Below, in pieces: positions 41,447-51,736 of a stretch of DNA of 57,688 nucleotides (position 1 is the stretch's first letter; every line of letters begins with the position of its first letter). The DNA comes from Bacteroides sp. Marseille-P3684 (lineage in GTDB: Bacteria > Bacteroidota > Bacteroidia > Bacteroidales > Bacteroidaceae), in contig NZ_LT985808.1 in assembly GCF_900291465.1 (NCBI RefSeq), forward strand, positions 1,105,058 through 1,162,745, in the 5' to 3' direction. Under the pieces are notes generated by a model, which worked only from the letters and a program-made list of their open reading frames with translations, had not been told where the DNA came from and did not search any database. A program made the position numbers and the translations under genes.

Positions 41447-41478
41447 TTTGTCCTTTTGTCCGGAAATGTGTAATTTCG
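41447..41478 (+). promoter_or_regulatory. Promoter of the GntR regulator gene
   Basis: TTTG (41447-41450), 20-bp spacer, TAATTTCG (41471-41478), 37 nt before ATG 41515. Confidence 0.6.
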
Positions 41479-41514
41479 CGAGCTTAATCAAAACAAACCC
41501 GCCTAAACCCAGTC

Positions 41515-41871
41515 ATGGTATTTAAGGAAAACAAACCCATATACAAGCAAATCGCCGACCGCATTTGCGATGAGATTCTCACGATGGAATATCGGGACGA
41601 GAGCCGTATTCCTTCCGTACGCGAACATGCTGCCACGCTCGATGTCAATGTGAACACCATTGTGCGTGCCTACGACTATTTGCTGGAGCTGGATATCCTC
41701 TACACGCGTCCCGGACTCGGCTTTTTCGTCAAGCCGGGTGCCAAGCACAAGGTGCTTGCCTTGCGCAAGGCGCAGTTCCTGGGCGATGAGCTGCCCGAGT
41801 TCCTCGCCCGCCTCACCCAGCTGGACATCCCCATCGAAGAGATTGTGGAAATCTACCGGAGCATGAAATAG
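41515..41871 (+). CDS. Short GntR-family transcription regulator (YtrA-type)
   Basis: 118 aa. Winged helix of GntR type: IYKQIADRICDEILTMEY, then RIPSVREHAATLDVNVNTIVRAYDYL, then the wing ILYTRPGLGFFV. The C-terminal tail of about 40 residues is helical and lacks an effector domain, as in the YtrA subfamily, which often controls ABC transporters. No transporter is adjacent: msrA is divergent and dnaG follows 73 nt downstream. It may act on distant genes or on itself. Confidence 0.9.
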   Translation: MVFKENKPIYKQIADRICDEILTMEYRDESRIPSVREHAATLDVNVNTIVRAYDYLLELDILYTRPGLGFFVKPGAKHKVLALRKAQFLGDELPEFLARLTQLDIPIEEIVEIYRSMK

Positions 41872-41917
41872 CCGAAGAATGCGGCGTGAAGGGTGACCAC
41901 TTTCTCCATTTAATTCG

Positions 41918-41925
41918 TAAATTCG
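41918..41925 (+). promoter_or_regulatory. Candidate -7 element TAAATTCG for dnaG
   Basis: TAAATTCG differs by one base from the consensus and lies 19 nt before ATG 41945. dnaG could also be read from the GntR promoter. Confidence 0.35.
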
Positions 41926-41944
41926 CGCAACGAATCAAGTTCAC

Positions 41945-44023
41945 ATGATAGACCAAGCAACCATAGACAGAATCATGGACGCCGCACAGATTGTCGACGT
42001 GGTGTCGGAATTTGTCACCCTGCGCAAGCGGGGCGTGAACTACGTCGGGCTGTGTCCGTTCCATAGCGAGAAGACACCTTCCTTCAGCGTGTCTCCCTCG
42101 AAAGGCGTGTGCAAGTGCTTCAGTTGCGGAAAGGGAGGCAACGTGGTGCACTTCATCATGGAGCACGAACAGCTCTCCTACTACGAAGCGCTGAAGTGGC
42201 TGGCACACAAGTACAACATCGAGGTGAAGGAGCGCGAGCTGACCGATGAGGAGAAACACGCGCAAAGCATCCGCGAGAGCATGTTCGTGGTCAACGAATA
42301 TGCCCGCGACTATTTCCAGAACATCCTCCGCAGCCATGTGGAGGGGCAGACGGTCGGAATGACCTATTTCCGCCAACGCGGCTTCCGCGACGACATCATC
42401 ACCAAGTTCCAGCTGGGCTATTGCCTGAACCAGCACGATGCATTTGCCCGGGAAGCTACCCTGAAGGGCTACCGTCCGGAGTACCTCGTGAAGACGGGAC
42501 TGTGCTATGCCCGCGACGACGGTTCCCTGCGCGACCGCTTCTGGGGACGGGTCATCTTCCCGGTCCACACCCTGTCGGGGAAGGTCGTGGCCTTCGGCGG
42601 ACGTGTCCTCAAGACCGATGCCAAGACGGCGAAGTATGTCAATTCGCCCGAGTCGGAAATCTATCACAAGAGCAATGAGCTCTACGGCATCTACTTTGCC
42701 AAGCAGTCCATCGTCAAGCAGGACCGTTGCTTCCTGGTGGAGGGATACACCGATGTCATCTCGATGCACCAGTCGGGCATCGAGAATGTGGTTGCTTCCT
42801 CGGGTACGTCCCTCACTCCGGGACAGATACGCCTCATCCACCGCTTCACGAACAACATCACCGTGCTCTATGACGGCGACATGGCAGGCATCAAGGCTTC
42901 CTTGCGCGGCATCGACATGCTGCTGGAGGAGGGAATGAACATCAAGGTGGTGCTGTTGCCTGACGGGGACGACCCCGACAGCTTTGCCCGCAAGCACAAT
43001 GCCACGGACTATCAGGCATACATCAATGCCCACGAGGTGGACTTCATCCGTTTCAAGGCCAATCTGCTGCTCGACGATGCCGGCAATGACCCCATCAAGC
43101 GTGCCGGACTCATCACCGATATCGTACGCAGCATCTCGGTCATCCCCGATGCCATCGTGCGCTCCGTATATATCAAGGAATGCAGCCAGCTGCTGCAGGT
43201 GGAGGAGAAGCTGCTCATTGCTGAAGTGGGCAAACTGAAGGAAGCGCAGCTGGAGAAGGAATACAAGGCGCAACGCAACGCACAGATACAGGCACAACGT
43301 GCTGCCGGCGAACAGGGGGCGTCGCCTTCCGCTGAAGGAACTGCTGCCCCTGAAGGTGAACCGGGTGAGGCGGCTCCGGCAATCCCTGCACCGGGTGAAC
43401 CCGTTGTCCCCTCTCCGGTGCCCGACACGTATGAATCTTACATCCCGCAGGACAATCCCGAAAGCCGGAAGTTCTATCCGTTGGAGAAACTCATCATGGA
43501 GCTGCTGGTTCGCTATGGAGAGCGGGTGATGTGTGTGACCACCGACGAGGAGGGGAACGAAGCCCCCCTGACGGTCACCGAGTTCATTGCCGGGAATCTG
43601 CAGATTGACGATTTGCAGTTCCATAATCCGTTGCACCGGCAGATGCTTGCCGAGGCTGTCAGTCATATCCATGACGAAGGCTTCCGTGCCGAACACTATT
43701 TCGGGACACATCCCAACCCCGACATCAGCCGCTATGCGGTGAACCTTGCCAATGAACGTTACACGCTGAGCAAGTATCATACGAAAAGCCAGAAAATCGT
43801 CACGGACGAGGAACGGCTTTACGAACTGGTTCCCCATGTGATGACCGACTTCAAGCATGCCATCGTGGAGGAGGAACTGAAGCATACCCAACAAGCTCTG
43901 CTCGACCCGGAGAACATGCACGACGAGAGCCGGTACCTGTCCATCATGAAGCACTACAAGGATCTGTCCGAGGTACAGCGTATCATGGCAAAGCGACTCG
44001 GTGACCGGGTGCTGAACGTCTGA
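41945..44023 (+). CDS. dnaG: DNA primase
   Basis: 692 aa, about 100 longer than E. coli DnaG. The N-terminal CHC2 zinc finger has ligands C37, H40, C58 and C61. The RNA polymerase core with a TOPRIM domain follows: FLVEGYTDVISMHQSGIENVVASS and VLYDGDMAG hold the catalytic Glu and Asp residues. A low-complexity Ala/Pro/Glu-rich linker (about 445-495) precedes a helical C-terminal DnaB-interaction domain. Makes RNA primers at the replication fork. The long linker accounts for most of the extra length. Confidence 0.96.
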   Translation: MIDQATIDRIMDAAQIVDVVSEFVTLRKRGVNYVGLCPFHSEKTPSFSVSPSKGVCKCFSCGKGGNVVHFIMEHEQLSYYEALKWLAHKYNIEVKERELTDEEKHAQSIRESMFVVNEYARDYFQNILRSHVEGQTVGMTYFRQRGFRDDIITKFQLGYCLNQHDAFAREATLKGYRPEYLVKTGLCYARDDGSLRDRFWGRVIFPVHTLSGKVVAFGGRVLKTDAKTAKYVNSPESEIYHKSNELYGIYFAKQSIVKQDRCFLVEGYTDVISMHQSGIENVVASSGTSLTPGQIRLIHRFTNNITVLYDGDMAGIKASLRGIDMLLEEGMNIKVVLLPDGDDPDSFARKHNATDYQAYINAHEVDFIRFKANLLLDDAGNDPIKRAGLITDIVRSISVIPDAIVRSVYIKECSQLLQVEEKLLIAEVGKLKEAQLEKEYKAQRNAQIQAQRAAGEQGASPSAEGTAAPEGEPGEAAPAIPAPGEPVVPSPVPDTYESYIPQDNPESRKFYPLEKLIMELLVRYGERVMCVTTDEEGNEAPLTVTEFIAGNLQIDDLQFHNPLHRQMLAEAVSHIHDEGFRAEHYFGTHPNPDISRYAVNLANERYTLSKYHTKSQKIVTDEERLYELVPHVMTDFKHAIVEEELKHTQQALLDPENMHDESRYLSIMKHYKDLSEVQRIMAKRLGDRVLNV

Positions 44024-44206
44024 TTTGTACATCTGTCCGTGCCGGTCAGCCTGCTCAAATTCCGTGAGTTCAGCACTCCTTTGTCAGCTAAATCCCTTGT
44101 GAACAGAGCCGTTGAACGGGCACGATGTGAAAGTTAAGGGGTTATAAAGAATATCATAAGAACCAAATGTACATCGAAAAAGGACGGATTGTCTTCTTTT
44201 ATTCCC

Positions 44207-44214
44207 TAGCTTTG
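44207..44214 (+). promoter_or_regulatory. -7 element TAGCTTTG
   Basis: TAGCTTTG matches the consensus and lies 53 nt before a small frame (ATG 44268) and 383 nt before the TPR regulator gene. No -33 at the right distance. Confidence 0.45.
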
Positions 44215-44267
44215 CAATAGACAACAAACAGCGGTCTGTTAGACAACTGCTGTACAACCTGGGAAAC

Positions 44268-44420
44268 ATGACTCAACGCTTTCTGTACATCTCTTCAGAG
44301 CCTGCGAACCGTGACAGCGTCGTCGGTTTTACCTGTCAGATGCTCCTGAACATACGCAATGCGCTCTCGCCCAATGGCAGCAGCCCTTGCCGATGTGAGG
44401 TCCGGAAGCGTATGGCGTGA
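44268..44420 (+). CDS. Possible 50-aa small protein
   Basis: ATG 44268 to TGA 44418, preceded by GGGAA at a plausible ribosome-binding distance and by a -7 element. The protein starts MTQRFLYISSEPANRDSVVG and ends with Cys and Arg residues (CRCEVRKRMA). No family is recognised and no signal peptide is seen. It could be a leader peptide for the next gene or chance coding. Confidence 0.3.
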   Translation: MTQRFLYISSEPANRDSVVGFTCQMLLNIRNALSPNGSSPCRCEVRKRMA

Positions 44421-44597
44421 AGCCAGGTCAGGATTCCCTGTCCCCCGACTGTCTTTCTAGGACTTTCAAGTCTCACCATATAGCCAATGCACATTGGCCC
44501 CCTCCATCGCTCCCCGGACTGTGTCCGGCATCTGACTGTGAACCGTTCCTTTCAACAGAGGGAGCACTACACCCGCTTAACATTTTAACGAGAAGAC

Positions 44598-46253
44598 ATG
44601 AATTTGAAGAAACAATTCTTATTGATAAGTCTCATCCTGCTGACCTGGGCATGTGACTCAGGAAATTCCATACACTACCAACCCGCTTTGCTGCAACTGG
44701 AAGATTCGCTGGAGCAGACACCCCAGAAGACCCTGCATGCACTCTGGCTGATGGATACGACCGCCTTCCGTCCGGAAGACCGGCAGCTCTATCACTACAT
44801 CGCTTACAAGGGCGCCATGCTTCTGCCCGATGAGAAGAACCCGAAGCCTGAGGAGCTGAAGGCGTCCATCGGCTATTTCAGGGAGAAGGGGGACTCTGCC
44901 CGGCTTTATCAGCTCTACTACTACCTGGGACAGGTCTATACCGGGCGTTTTGCCTGGTTGCGTGCGAGCAACAGTTTTGCAGAAGCACGCAAGTATGCCG
45001 GACAGAATCCTCGTCGCGTGTTCCAGGCAAAGTTGGGAGAGGCTTACGTCTACCGCTTCAAGATGATGTATAAGGAAGAGGAGACCTGTCTGGAGCAGGC
45101 CCTGCAGATTGCCCGTTCCTTGTCAGACCGGAACCTGAAGGACCGTGCCCGATACGAACTGTCGGTTCTTTATCTGCGTCAGAAGAGGTATGCAGATGCG
45201 AACCGTGTACTCTCGCAGGTGGTCAGCCGTCCGGAAGGGGAGCAACCGGCCTTGTTCCGTGCCTCGTGCTTCCGCGAGTTGGGAAGGAGCTTTCTCCGGA
45301 TGGGGCAACCCGATTCGGCGCTGGTCTGCCTGGGAGAAGCCCTGTGTCTGGACAACAGTCGGGGGCAACGTCAGGAGTGCAGTGTGCTTAGAGGCGAGTC
45401 GTTCCTCCGTCTGCATCGCTTTGATGAGGCGGAAGAGACCCTGATGGACAGCATCAATCTTCAGGACCATAAGCATAAGGCGGCTGTCTACCGTACCATG
45501 TCTCAGCTGATGCAGGAGAAGGGGGACTTCAAGAGGGCATCCTACTACCTGGAGCAGAGCCTCCTTTACCGTGATTCTCTGGACTATGACAACCACGAGG
45601 AGTATATGGGCAACCTGAATGCGTTCCAGGAGCACGACCACCAGCAACGTCAGCTGGCACAGGCGGAGGAGGCATACACCCGGCGTACGTCTCGTTTTTA
45701 TCAGGCCATCAATGTCTTTGGGCTGTTTGTCCTTGTGTCTTTGCTGCTGTTTATACGGACCTACCGGAAGAAAAAGAAGATTCAGGAACAGCTGTACGAG
45801 GAACATAACAGCCGTCTGGACCTCATGGCACGCCAGCAGGCTGCCGAACTGAAGCTGTTGCAGGAAAAGAAGGAAAAGGAGGCGATGGAGATTGAGAAGC
45901 TGAACCAGAGCATCAATTTCTACAAGCGTCTGAACACGCTCACCATCCCGATTCTGATGAAGACGCAGAATGCCCAGGGTGCCATCCATCTGGAGGAAGA
46001 GGAGTGGGACATCATCGTGAAGAACACGGATGCCTGTTTCGATGGCTTTACCACACGGCTGAAGAAACGCTTCCCGGATCTGACGCTTGACGAGATAAGG
46101 TTTGCCTGCCTGCTGAAGATGGAATTTTCCATCCACATGCTCTCCAATATCTACCACATTGCCAAGCCCAGTATCTCGCGGAAAAAGATGCGCCTGAAGG
46201 AAAAGATGGGCATTGAGGATATGAATCTCGATGACTTTATCCAACAGTTCTGA
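44598..46253 (+). CDS. Membrane-anchored TPR protein with C-terminal LuxR-like DNA-binding domain
   Basis: 551 aa. Lipoprotein-like start ending LTWAC. Residues of about 30-360 form TPR-like helix pairs. One membrane helix (about 372-390, INVFGLFVLVSLLLFI) is followed by a basic RTYRKKKKI and a long coiled coil (about 395-450, with KLLQEKKEKEAMEIEKL). The C-terminal 70 residues (LTLDEIRFACLLKMEFSIHMLSNIYHIAKPSISRKK) resemble a LuxR-type helix-turn-helix. This layout is common in Bacteroidetes one-component regulators with an outside sensor and inside DNA binding. If lipidated, the topology conflicts with a single helix, so the N-terminal segment may instead be a cleaved or uncleaved anchor. 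Target unknown; TGTACATC repeats flank it. Confidence 0.75.
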   Translation: MNLKKQFLLISLILLTWACDSGNSIHYQPALLQLEDSLEQTPQKTLHALWLMDTTAFRPEDRQLYHYIAYKGAMLLPDEKNPKPEELKASIGYFREKGDSARLYQLYYYLGQVYTGRFAWLRASNSFAEARKYAGQNPRRVFQAKLGEAYVYRFKMMYKEEETCLEQALQIARSLSDRNLKDRARYELSVLYLRQKRYADANRVLSQVVSRPEGEQPALFRASCFRELGRSFLRMGQPDSALVCLGEALCLDNSRGQRQECSVLRGESFLRLHRFDEAEETLMDSINLQDHKHKAAVYRTMSQLMQEKGDFKRASYYLEQSLLYRDSLDYDNHEEYMGNLNAFQEHDHQQRQLAQAEEAYTRRTSRFYQAINVFGLFVLVSLLLFIRTYRKKKKIQEQLYEEHNSRLDLMARQQAAELKLLQEKKEKEAMEIEKLNQSINFYKRLNTLTIPILMKTQNAQGAIHLEEEEWDIIVKNTDACFDGFTTRLKKRFPDLTLDEIRFACLLKMEFSIHMLSNIYHIAKPSISRKKMRLKEKMGIEDMNLDDFIQQF

Positions 46254-46671
46254 TGGACGAAAATTGGGGATTGAAACCTCTACAAAAGAGAAATCAGCCG
46301 TATTTGTACATCATGGTAATTTGATAAATAACTGTTAATCATAGGAATGATGTGTTTCACTTGTACATCATAAATTTATCCGTCGCATGTATATTCCATG
46401 TATTTTTGCTGTCGAGAGAAAGGGAAGATGATTGCCCGGACACGAAACATCCGTACAATCTCCTTCCTGTGACATACTAGAGGAGAGAGAGGAGTTGGGC
46501 CGATATTGTTCCCCACAGATATCGGAAGGAGGAGAGCCGGGAAACTCTCCTCCATTACTCCTCTTTAAAATAAGAAGCCATCCGCGCTTTGCCGTTCCCT
46601 TTGCAAGGGCAGGACAAAGCCGGATGGCTTTTCGTTTTCAGGACTTCAGGTATTGGGATTCGTCCGGACCC
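46254..46671. other. Gene-less region with stacked hairpins
   Basis: 418 bp. Two 11-bp direct copies of TTGTACATCAT (46304, 46361), then hairpins CCGATAT/ATATCGG (46500-46525) and GGAGGAGAG/CTCTCCTCC (46528-46553), then the terminator shared with trpS. No coding signal. Confidence 0.6.
46564..46630 (-). terminator. Terminator after trpS
   Basis: AAGCCATCCG (46575-46584) pairs with CGGATGGCTT (46621-46630), with an inner GCTTTG/CAAAGC stem; on the - strand it is followed by CTTATTTTAAA. On the + strand it is followed by TTCGTTTTC, so it may act both ways. Confidence 0.78.
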
Positions 46672-47790
<1,119 letters not shown>

Positions 47791-47825
47791 TCAATGATGC
47801 TGTTCGCCACGGTATACACGGCGAG

Positions 47826-47833
47826 CAAAGATA
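47826..47833 (-). promoter_or_regulatory. -7 element TATCTTTG for trpS
   Basis: TATCTTTG on the - strand, 66 nt before the trpS start. No clear -33. Confidence 0.5.
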
Positions 47834-47921
47834 CAGAAAAAGCGGACATTATCCGCTCCCCCTTTCTCCTTTTCTTTATTCCTTGTCCGTGCCGTACGCG
47901 GCGTTCGGACAGGTGCAAAAT

Positions 47922-47956
47922 AAAAAAAGCCTCTCGCCCGAGAGCAAGAGGCTTTT
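47922..47956 (-). terminator. Intrinsic terminator of the OmpA gene
   Basis: AAAAGCCTCT/AGAGGCTTTT stem (47925-47934 with 47947-47956) followed on the - strand by a T-run. It lies 30 nt after the stop at 47986. Confidence 0.85.
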
Positions 47957-47985
47957 ATCAATTAGTAAGTCTTAATCTTCAGCGA

Positions 47986-49155
47986 TTATTTCACAACGTC
48001 AACAATTACACGACGGTTGTAAGAGTTGGGTTTCAAGGTAGCTACACCACCCAAGCCTTCAACAACGAGGTTGTCGCGGCTTACGCCCAATTTAACCAAC
48101 TCGTCAGCAACGCGGTTTGCACGCTTCTCACTCAACTTCTGGTTGAATGCGGCGCTACCTGTTGCGCTGTCGGCATAACCGGTAACTTTCAGCTTGATGT
48201 TGCTGTCAGCTTTCACTGCATCAGCCAATACCTGCAAGTTCACGATTTCTTTTCTGGAAGCGATTTGAGAAGAACCGATGTTGAAGAAGATAGAGCGCGG
48301 AGCACCTACGTATTCCTTACGATAGTCGGTCTTGATTACTTCCTTCGGCTTCTTGGCCAATTCTTCTTTCAGACGAGCGTTTTCGTTCTGTTGAGCTGCC
48401 AATGCAGAGTTCAATGCATCGAGCTGGCTTGCGTTCAATGCCATCAAGGCATCTACGTCAACAGCCTTGCGGAAGCCTGTGGTCTTGCCCAAGTTCACGG
48501 TCAAACCAACCGAAGCGGTGAATACCTTGTCGGCACCTCTCCAGATCTTGTTGCCGCTGGCTTTGTAACCGATGCCGTCGAAGCTCTTCGGTGCTGCCAA
48601 TGCAGAGAGTTCGAAGTTCACGCTGAGGCGCTTGTTCAAACGGAAGGTGTTCAGGATACCTACGTTGGCACCCATCATGTAGTTGTTCTGAGAGCAGTTA
48701 CGGATTACTCCAGCACCCAGGTAGGGGATGAAGTTCCATACGCGGTTCTCGTTGTAGCCGAAAATCATGTTGCTCAGGTTGAACAATACATCGCCGTGCA
48801 GGTTCCAATAGTCAAAGTCGATGTTGTCGGGTGACCATACACCACCGTTTACCTGGACACCTTTCACGCCGTCGAATTTGGCGCGGATACCCAAGCCCGG
48901 AGTAAACCACTTACCAACAGCTACATTGAAACCAAACTTGCCACGATCATTGAAGGGATTCTTGGAGATACCTTCTTCCTGGCTTGAATAGAACGCATTG
49001 TAATTCACACCAGCGCTGATAAACCAGTTGCTCCAGAAGGAGTTGGTTTCTACGCTTTTCTCTTTCACAGGGACATCAGTCACTGTGTAAGTCTCCTGTG
49101 CTATCGCTGCAGAAGACAAACTGGCTACTGCCAGTGCAAGCATCAACTTTTTCAT
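47986..49155 (-). CDS. OmpA-family outer membrane protein
   Basis: 389 aa. Signal peptide MKKLMLALAVASLSSAAIAQ, an N-terminal eight-strand barrel (about 40-230; FISAGVNYNAFYSS, FGFNVAVGKWFTPGLGIRAK), a coiled segment (about 240-275; LNSALAAQQNENARLKEEL) and a C-terminal OmpA peptidoglycan-binding domain (about 285-389; RSIFFNIGSSQI, VTGYADSATGSAAFNQKLSEKRA, NRRVIVDV). Anchors the outer membrane to the cell wall and is usually very abundant in Bacteroides. Single-gene unit with long leader (-7 at 49245-49252) and a strong terminator. Confidence 0.95.
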   Translation of the reverse strand: MKKLMLALAVASLSSAAIAQETYTVTDVPVKEKSVETNSFWSNWFISAGVNYNAFYSSQEEGISKNPFNDRGKFGFNVAVGKWFTPGLGIRAKFDGVKGVQVNGGVWSPDNIDFDYWNLHGDVLFNLSNMIFGYNENRVWNFIPYLGAGVIRNCSQNNYMMGANVGILNTFRLNKRLSVNFELSALAAPKSFDGIGYKASGNKIWRGADKVFTASVGLTVNLGKTTGFRKAVDVDALMALNASQLDALNSALAAQQNENARLKEELAKKPKEVIKTDYRKEYVGAPRSIFFNIGSSQIASRKEIVNLQVLADAVKADSNIKLKVTGYADSATGSAAFNQKLSEKRANRVADELVKLGVSRDNLVVEGLGGVATLKPNSYNRRVIVDVVK

Positions 49156-49554
49156 AATTATGTTATTTATGAATTACTATTATTTGTCTTAAATATTAAA
49201 TTTCGTACCGTTCAAACTCTTCTATTAGAACTGGCTACTACATGCAAAGATACACAAATTATACTTAACATTAGTCTATGAAGGCAATTATTTTATGCCT
49301 CCGATGGCAAGTTATTACTTAATAGGCTCATTTTCTAGCAATTTATAGGAAAGGCTTTTTTGAGGGAAGTGCCTTTTTGCTTAGGCTTCAACGGGTTGAA
49401 GCTGTATATTGGCCAGGACGTGCTTTCCTATTGTTCGTTTTATCCTTTCCTGGCGGGTTTGAAGTGTCAGTTTCTATGTTCAAATGCATGCGCTTAACTT
49501 GTAAAATATATTTTATGCACCTCATGCCTTTGTCCGGAGAGATTCCGGTCTGTC
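49156..49554. other. Intergenic region between ompA and mutL
   Basis: 399 bp. Holds the ompA leader and -7 element, and a GCTTCAA/TTGAAGC hairpin (49385-49402) downstream of mutL without a T-run. No gene seen; a 70-codon + strand frame from 49377 has no support. Confidence 0.55.
49245..49252 (-). promoter_or_regulatory. -7 element TATCTTTG for ompA
   Basis: TATCTTTG on the - strand, 90 nt before the ompA start, giving an AT-rich leader of about 80 nt. Confidence 0.5.
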
Positions 49555-51474
49555 TCAGAACAAGGCATCAATGTCATCGCCCGGAATGACGGACAGGATG
49601 GTTTTCCCGTCCGGAGTATAGTTGGGTGTCTGACAGGAGAACAGGGCGTCTACCAGTCCGTCCATCTCCTCGTTGCTCAGCACTTGTCCCGGCACGATGG
49701 CGGCGGCTTTTGCCATGACGAGGGCGAGGGCATGATGGACTTCCTCCTTGACGCCACATCCTTTCTCCATGGCTGTATGGACCAGGTCGTGCAGGAGGGT
49801 TGCGGGGACAATGCCTTCAATGTCGGCAGGTACTCCGTTGATGGCATAGCTTCCTCCACCCAGGTTGGAAAGGTCGAAGCCGATGGCGGAGAGATCGTCG
49901 AGGATGCTTTCCAGGATGACTGCTTCGGACGCGGGGAATTGCACCACTTCCGGGAAAAGGATACCTTGTGAGGTCCCTTGGTGTTTGACTATCTGGGCAA
50001 GGTAACGGTCGTAGAGCACCCGGATGTGGGCACGGGTCTGCTCGATGAGCATCAGTCCGGATTTGACCGAGGTGAGGATGTAGCGTCCCTTGAACTGGTA
50101 GTGCTGGGCGGCACGTTCTGCACCGGCTCCGGCAGCGGAGGATTCTCCGGCTGTGGCGAGCAGATGGGTGGCAGGTTCCGTCGGTGTGGCTTCCGGAGTC
50201 TCGGAAGGTACCGATTCGGGGAGGTCGGGTTTCAGTGCTCCCTGGTAGAGACTTTCCCAATTGTCGGGCACGGACGGTTCGTCAAAGTTGGGTACATAGG
50301 TGGACGCCGACCTGCCGCCGGAGCTGCTGTTTCCTGTTCCCGGAACATACGAAGTTTCTTCGCTCGTTTCAAACGGGTTGTAGCTGGGGTTATAGGTCAT
50401 GCGGGGTGCTTCGGCATAGCCGGACGTATCGAAGACCGGGATGTCCGGCATGTCTTCCGTGTCGAAGTCGATGGTCGGGATGGCATTGAACTTGCCCAAT
50501 GACTCCTTGACGGCGGCAGCGAGTATCTGCCAGATGGCCTGCTCGTTCTCGAACTTGATTTCGGTCTTCGTCGGGTGGATGTTCACGTCGATGTTTGCCG
50601 GGTCAATCTCGAAATAGATGAAGTAGGATATCTGTTCGCCGGCAGGGATGAGGTTCTCGTAGGCATCCATCACGGCTTTATGGAAGTAGGGATGGCGCAT
50701 GTAGCGTCCGTTGACGAAGAAGTATTGGTGTGAGCCTTTCTTTCGCGAAGATTCCGGTTTGCCTACATAGCCGCTGATTTTGACCATGGATGTCTCGACG
50801 TTCAGGTTGAGCAACTGCTGGTTGAGCTTCTTCCCGAACACCTCGATCAGCCGTTGGCGGAGGGGGGAGACGGGCAGGTTGAACAGCTCAGACTCGTTGT
50901 GATGGAGGGTGAACGCCACGTCGGGATGTACCAGGACGATACGTTCGAACTCGTTCAGGATGTTGCTCAGCTCTGTCTGGTTGGACTTGAGAAACTTGCG
51001 GCGTGCGGGCACGTTGAAGAACAGGTTGTTCACCGTGAAGTTGCATCCCCGGGCACACGACACCGGTTCCTGGTTCTGGAGCTTCGAACCGGCTATGGCT
51101 ATCAGCGTCCCCAGTTCGTCGGTTTCTCTGCGCGTTTTCAGTTCGACTTGCGCCACCGCAGCGATGGAGGCAAGCGCTTCTCCACGGAAGCCCATGGTGT
51201 GCAAGGCGAACAGGTCGGCTGCCTCGCGTATCTTGGAGGTGGCGTGGCGTTCAAAGGAGAGGCGGGCGTCCGTCTCTGACATGCCTTTCCCGTCGTCGAT
51301 GACCTGGATGGCGGTTTTCCCGGCGTCGGTTATCAACACATGGATGTTCTTGGCTTCGGCATCGATGGCATTTTCCACGAGTTCCTTCACCACCGAAGCG
51401 GGGCGTTGGATTACTTCGCCGGCGGCTATCTGGTTGGCAACGGAATCGGGTAATACACGAATTATATCACTCAT
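49555..51474 (-). CDS. mutL: DNA mismatch repair protein MutL
   Basis: 639 aa. N-terminal GHKL ATPase: [37 protein letters not shown] and [11 protein letters not shown] long low-complexity linker (about 345-455, Ser/Pro/Glu-rich) leads to the C-terminal dimerisation domain. The nuclease motif DQHA of endonuclease-type MutL is not intact: the matching place reads [13 protein letters not shown] (E478). So the protein may lack nicking activity, or use a divergent site. Couples MutS mismatch recognition to repair. Last gene of a six-gene - strand unit; 9 nt after the small membrane protein gene. Confidence 0.95.
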   Translation of the reverse strand: MSDIIRVLPDSVANQIAAGEVIQRPASVVKELVENAIDAEAKNIHVLITDAGKTAIQVIDDGKGMSETDARLSFERHATSKIREAADLFALHTMGFRGEALASIAAVAQVELKTRRETDELGTLIAIAGSKLQNQEPVSCARGCNFTVNNLFFNVPARRKFLKSNQTELSNILNEFERIVLVHPDVAFTLHHNESELFNLPVSPLRQRLIEVFGKKLNQQLLNLNVETSMVKISGYVGKPESSRKKGSHQYFFVNGRYMRHPYFHKAVMDAYENLIPAGEQISYFIYFEIDPANIDVNIHPTKTEIKFENEQAIWQILAAAVKESLGKFNAIPTIDFDTEDMPDIPVFDTSGYAEAPRMTYNPSYNPFETSEETSYVPGTGNSSSGGRSASTYVPNFDEPSVPDNWESLYQGALKPDLPESVPSETPEATPTEPATHLLATAGESSAAGAGAERAAQHYQFKGRYILTSVKSGLMLIEQTRAHIRVLYDRYLAQIVKHQGTSQGILFPEVVQFPASEAVILESILDDLSAIGFDLSNLGGGSYAINGVPADIEGIVPATLLHDLVHTAMEKGCGVKEEVHHALALVMAKAAAIVPGQVLSNEEMDGLVDALFSCQTPNYTPDGKTILSVIPGDDIDALF

Positions 51475-51483
51475 AGATGTAGC

Positions 51484-51726
51484 TTATAGAATAGTCTGAC
51501 TTCCATTTAACAGGTAATAGAGCAGTCCTGCCAGCAATGCCAGCAGGACGAGTCGCACGAGCAGCGGGTTGCGGCGGGATGGGGTGCGCCGGTGCCAGCG
51601 TTTCCGGAACAGCCGTTCCTTGTCGCCTGCTTCCCTTCCCGGAGTTGCGCGGCGGGAGGAAGACCTACCATAATATATATAGGTATGGTGGAATCCCCGG
51701 GGGCGGCGTGTCTGAAAGAGTCCCAT
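51484..51726 (-). CDS. Small Arg-rich single-pass membrane protein
   Basis: 80 aa. Basic N-terminal 50 residues (GRSSSRRATPGREAGDKERL, FRKRWHRRTPSRRN) followed by one helix LLVRLVLLALLAGLLYYLL near the C-terminus: a tail-anchored inner membrane protein, cytoplasm-facing if the positive-inside rule holds. No named family. It sits 10 nt after the OstA-like gene and 9 nt before mutL, which supports real coding. Function unknown. Confidence 0.7.
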   Translation of the reverse strand: MGLFQTRRPRGFHHTYIYYGRSSSRRATPGREAGDKERLFRKRWHRRTPSRRNPLLVRLVLLALLAGLLYYLLNGSQTIL

Positions 51727-51736
51727 CGTGAACCGG

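Larger units (their letters stand above)
44024..44597. other. 574-bp leader region upstream of the TPR regulator
   Basis: Contains a -7 element (44207), a 50-codon frame (44268-44420), and three copies of TGTACATC (44026, 44168, 44284). No strong terminator for dnaG was found. Confidence 0.5.

Noticed and set aside
41813-44032. 739-codon - strand frame opposite dnaG
   Set aside because: dnaG is certain; the antisense frame has no motif and overlaps its full length.
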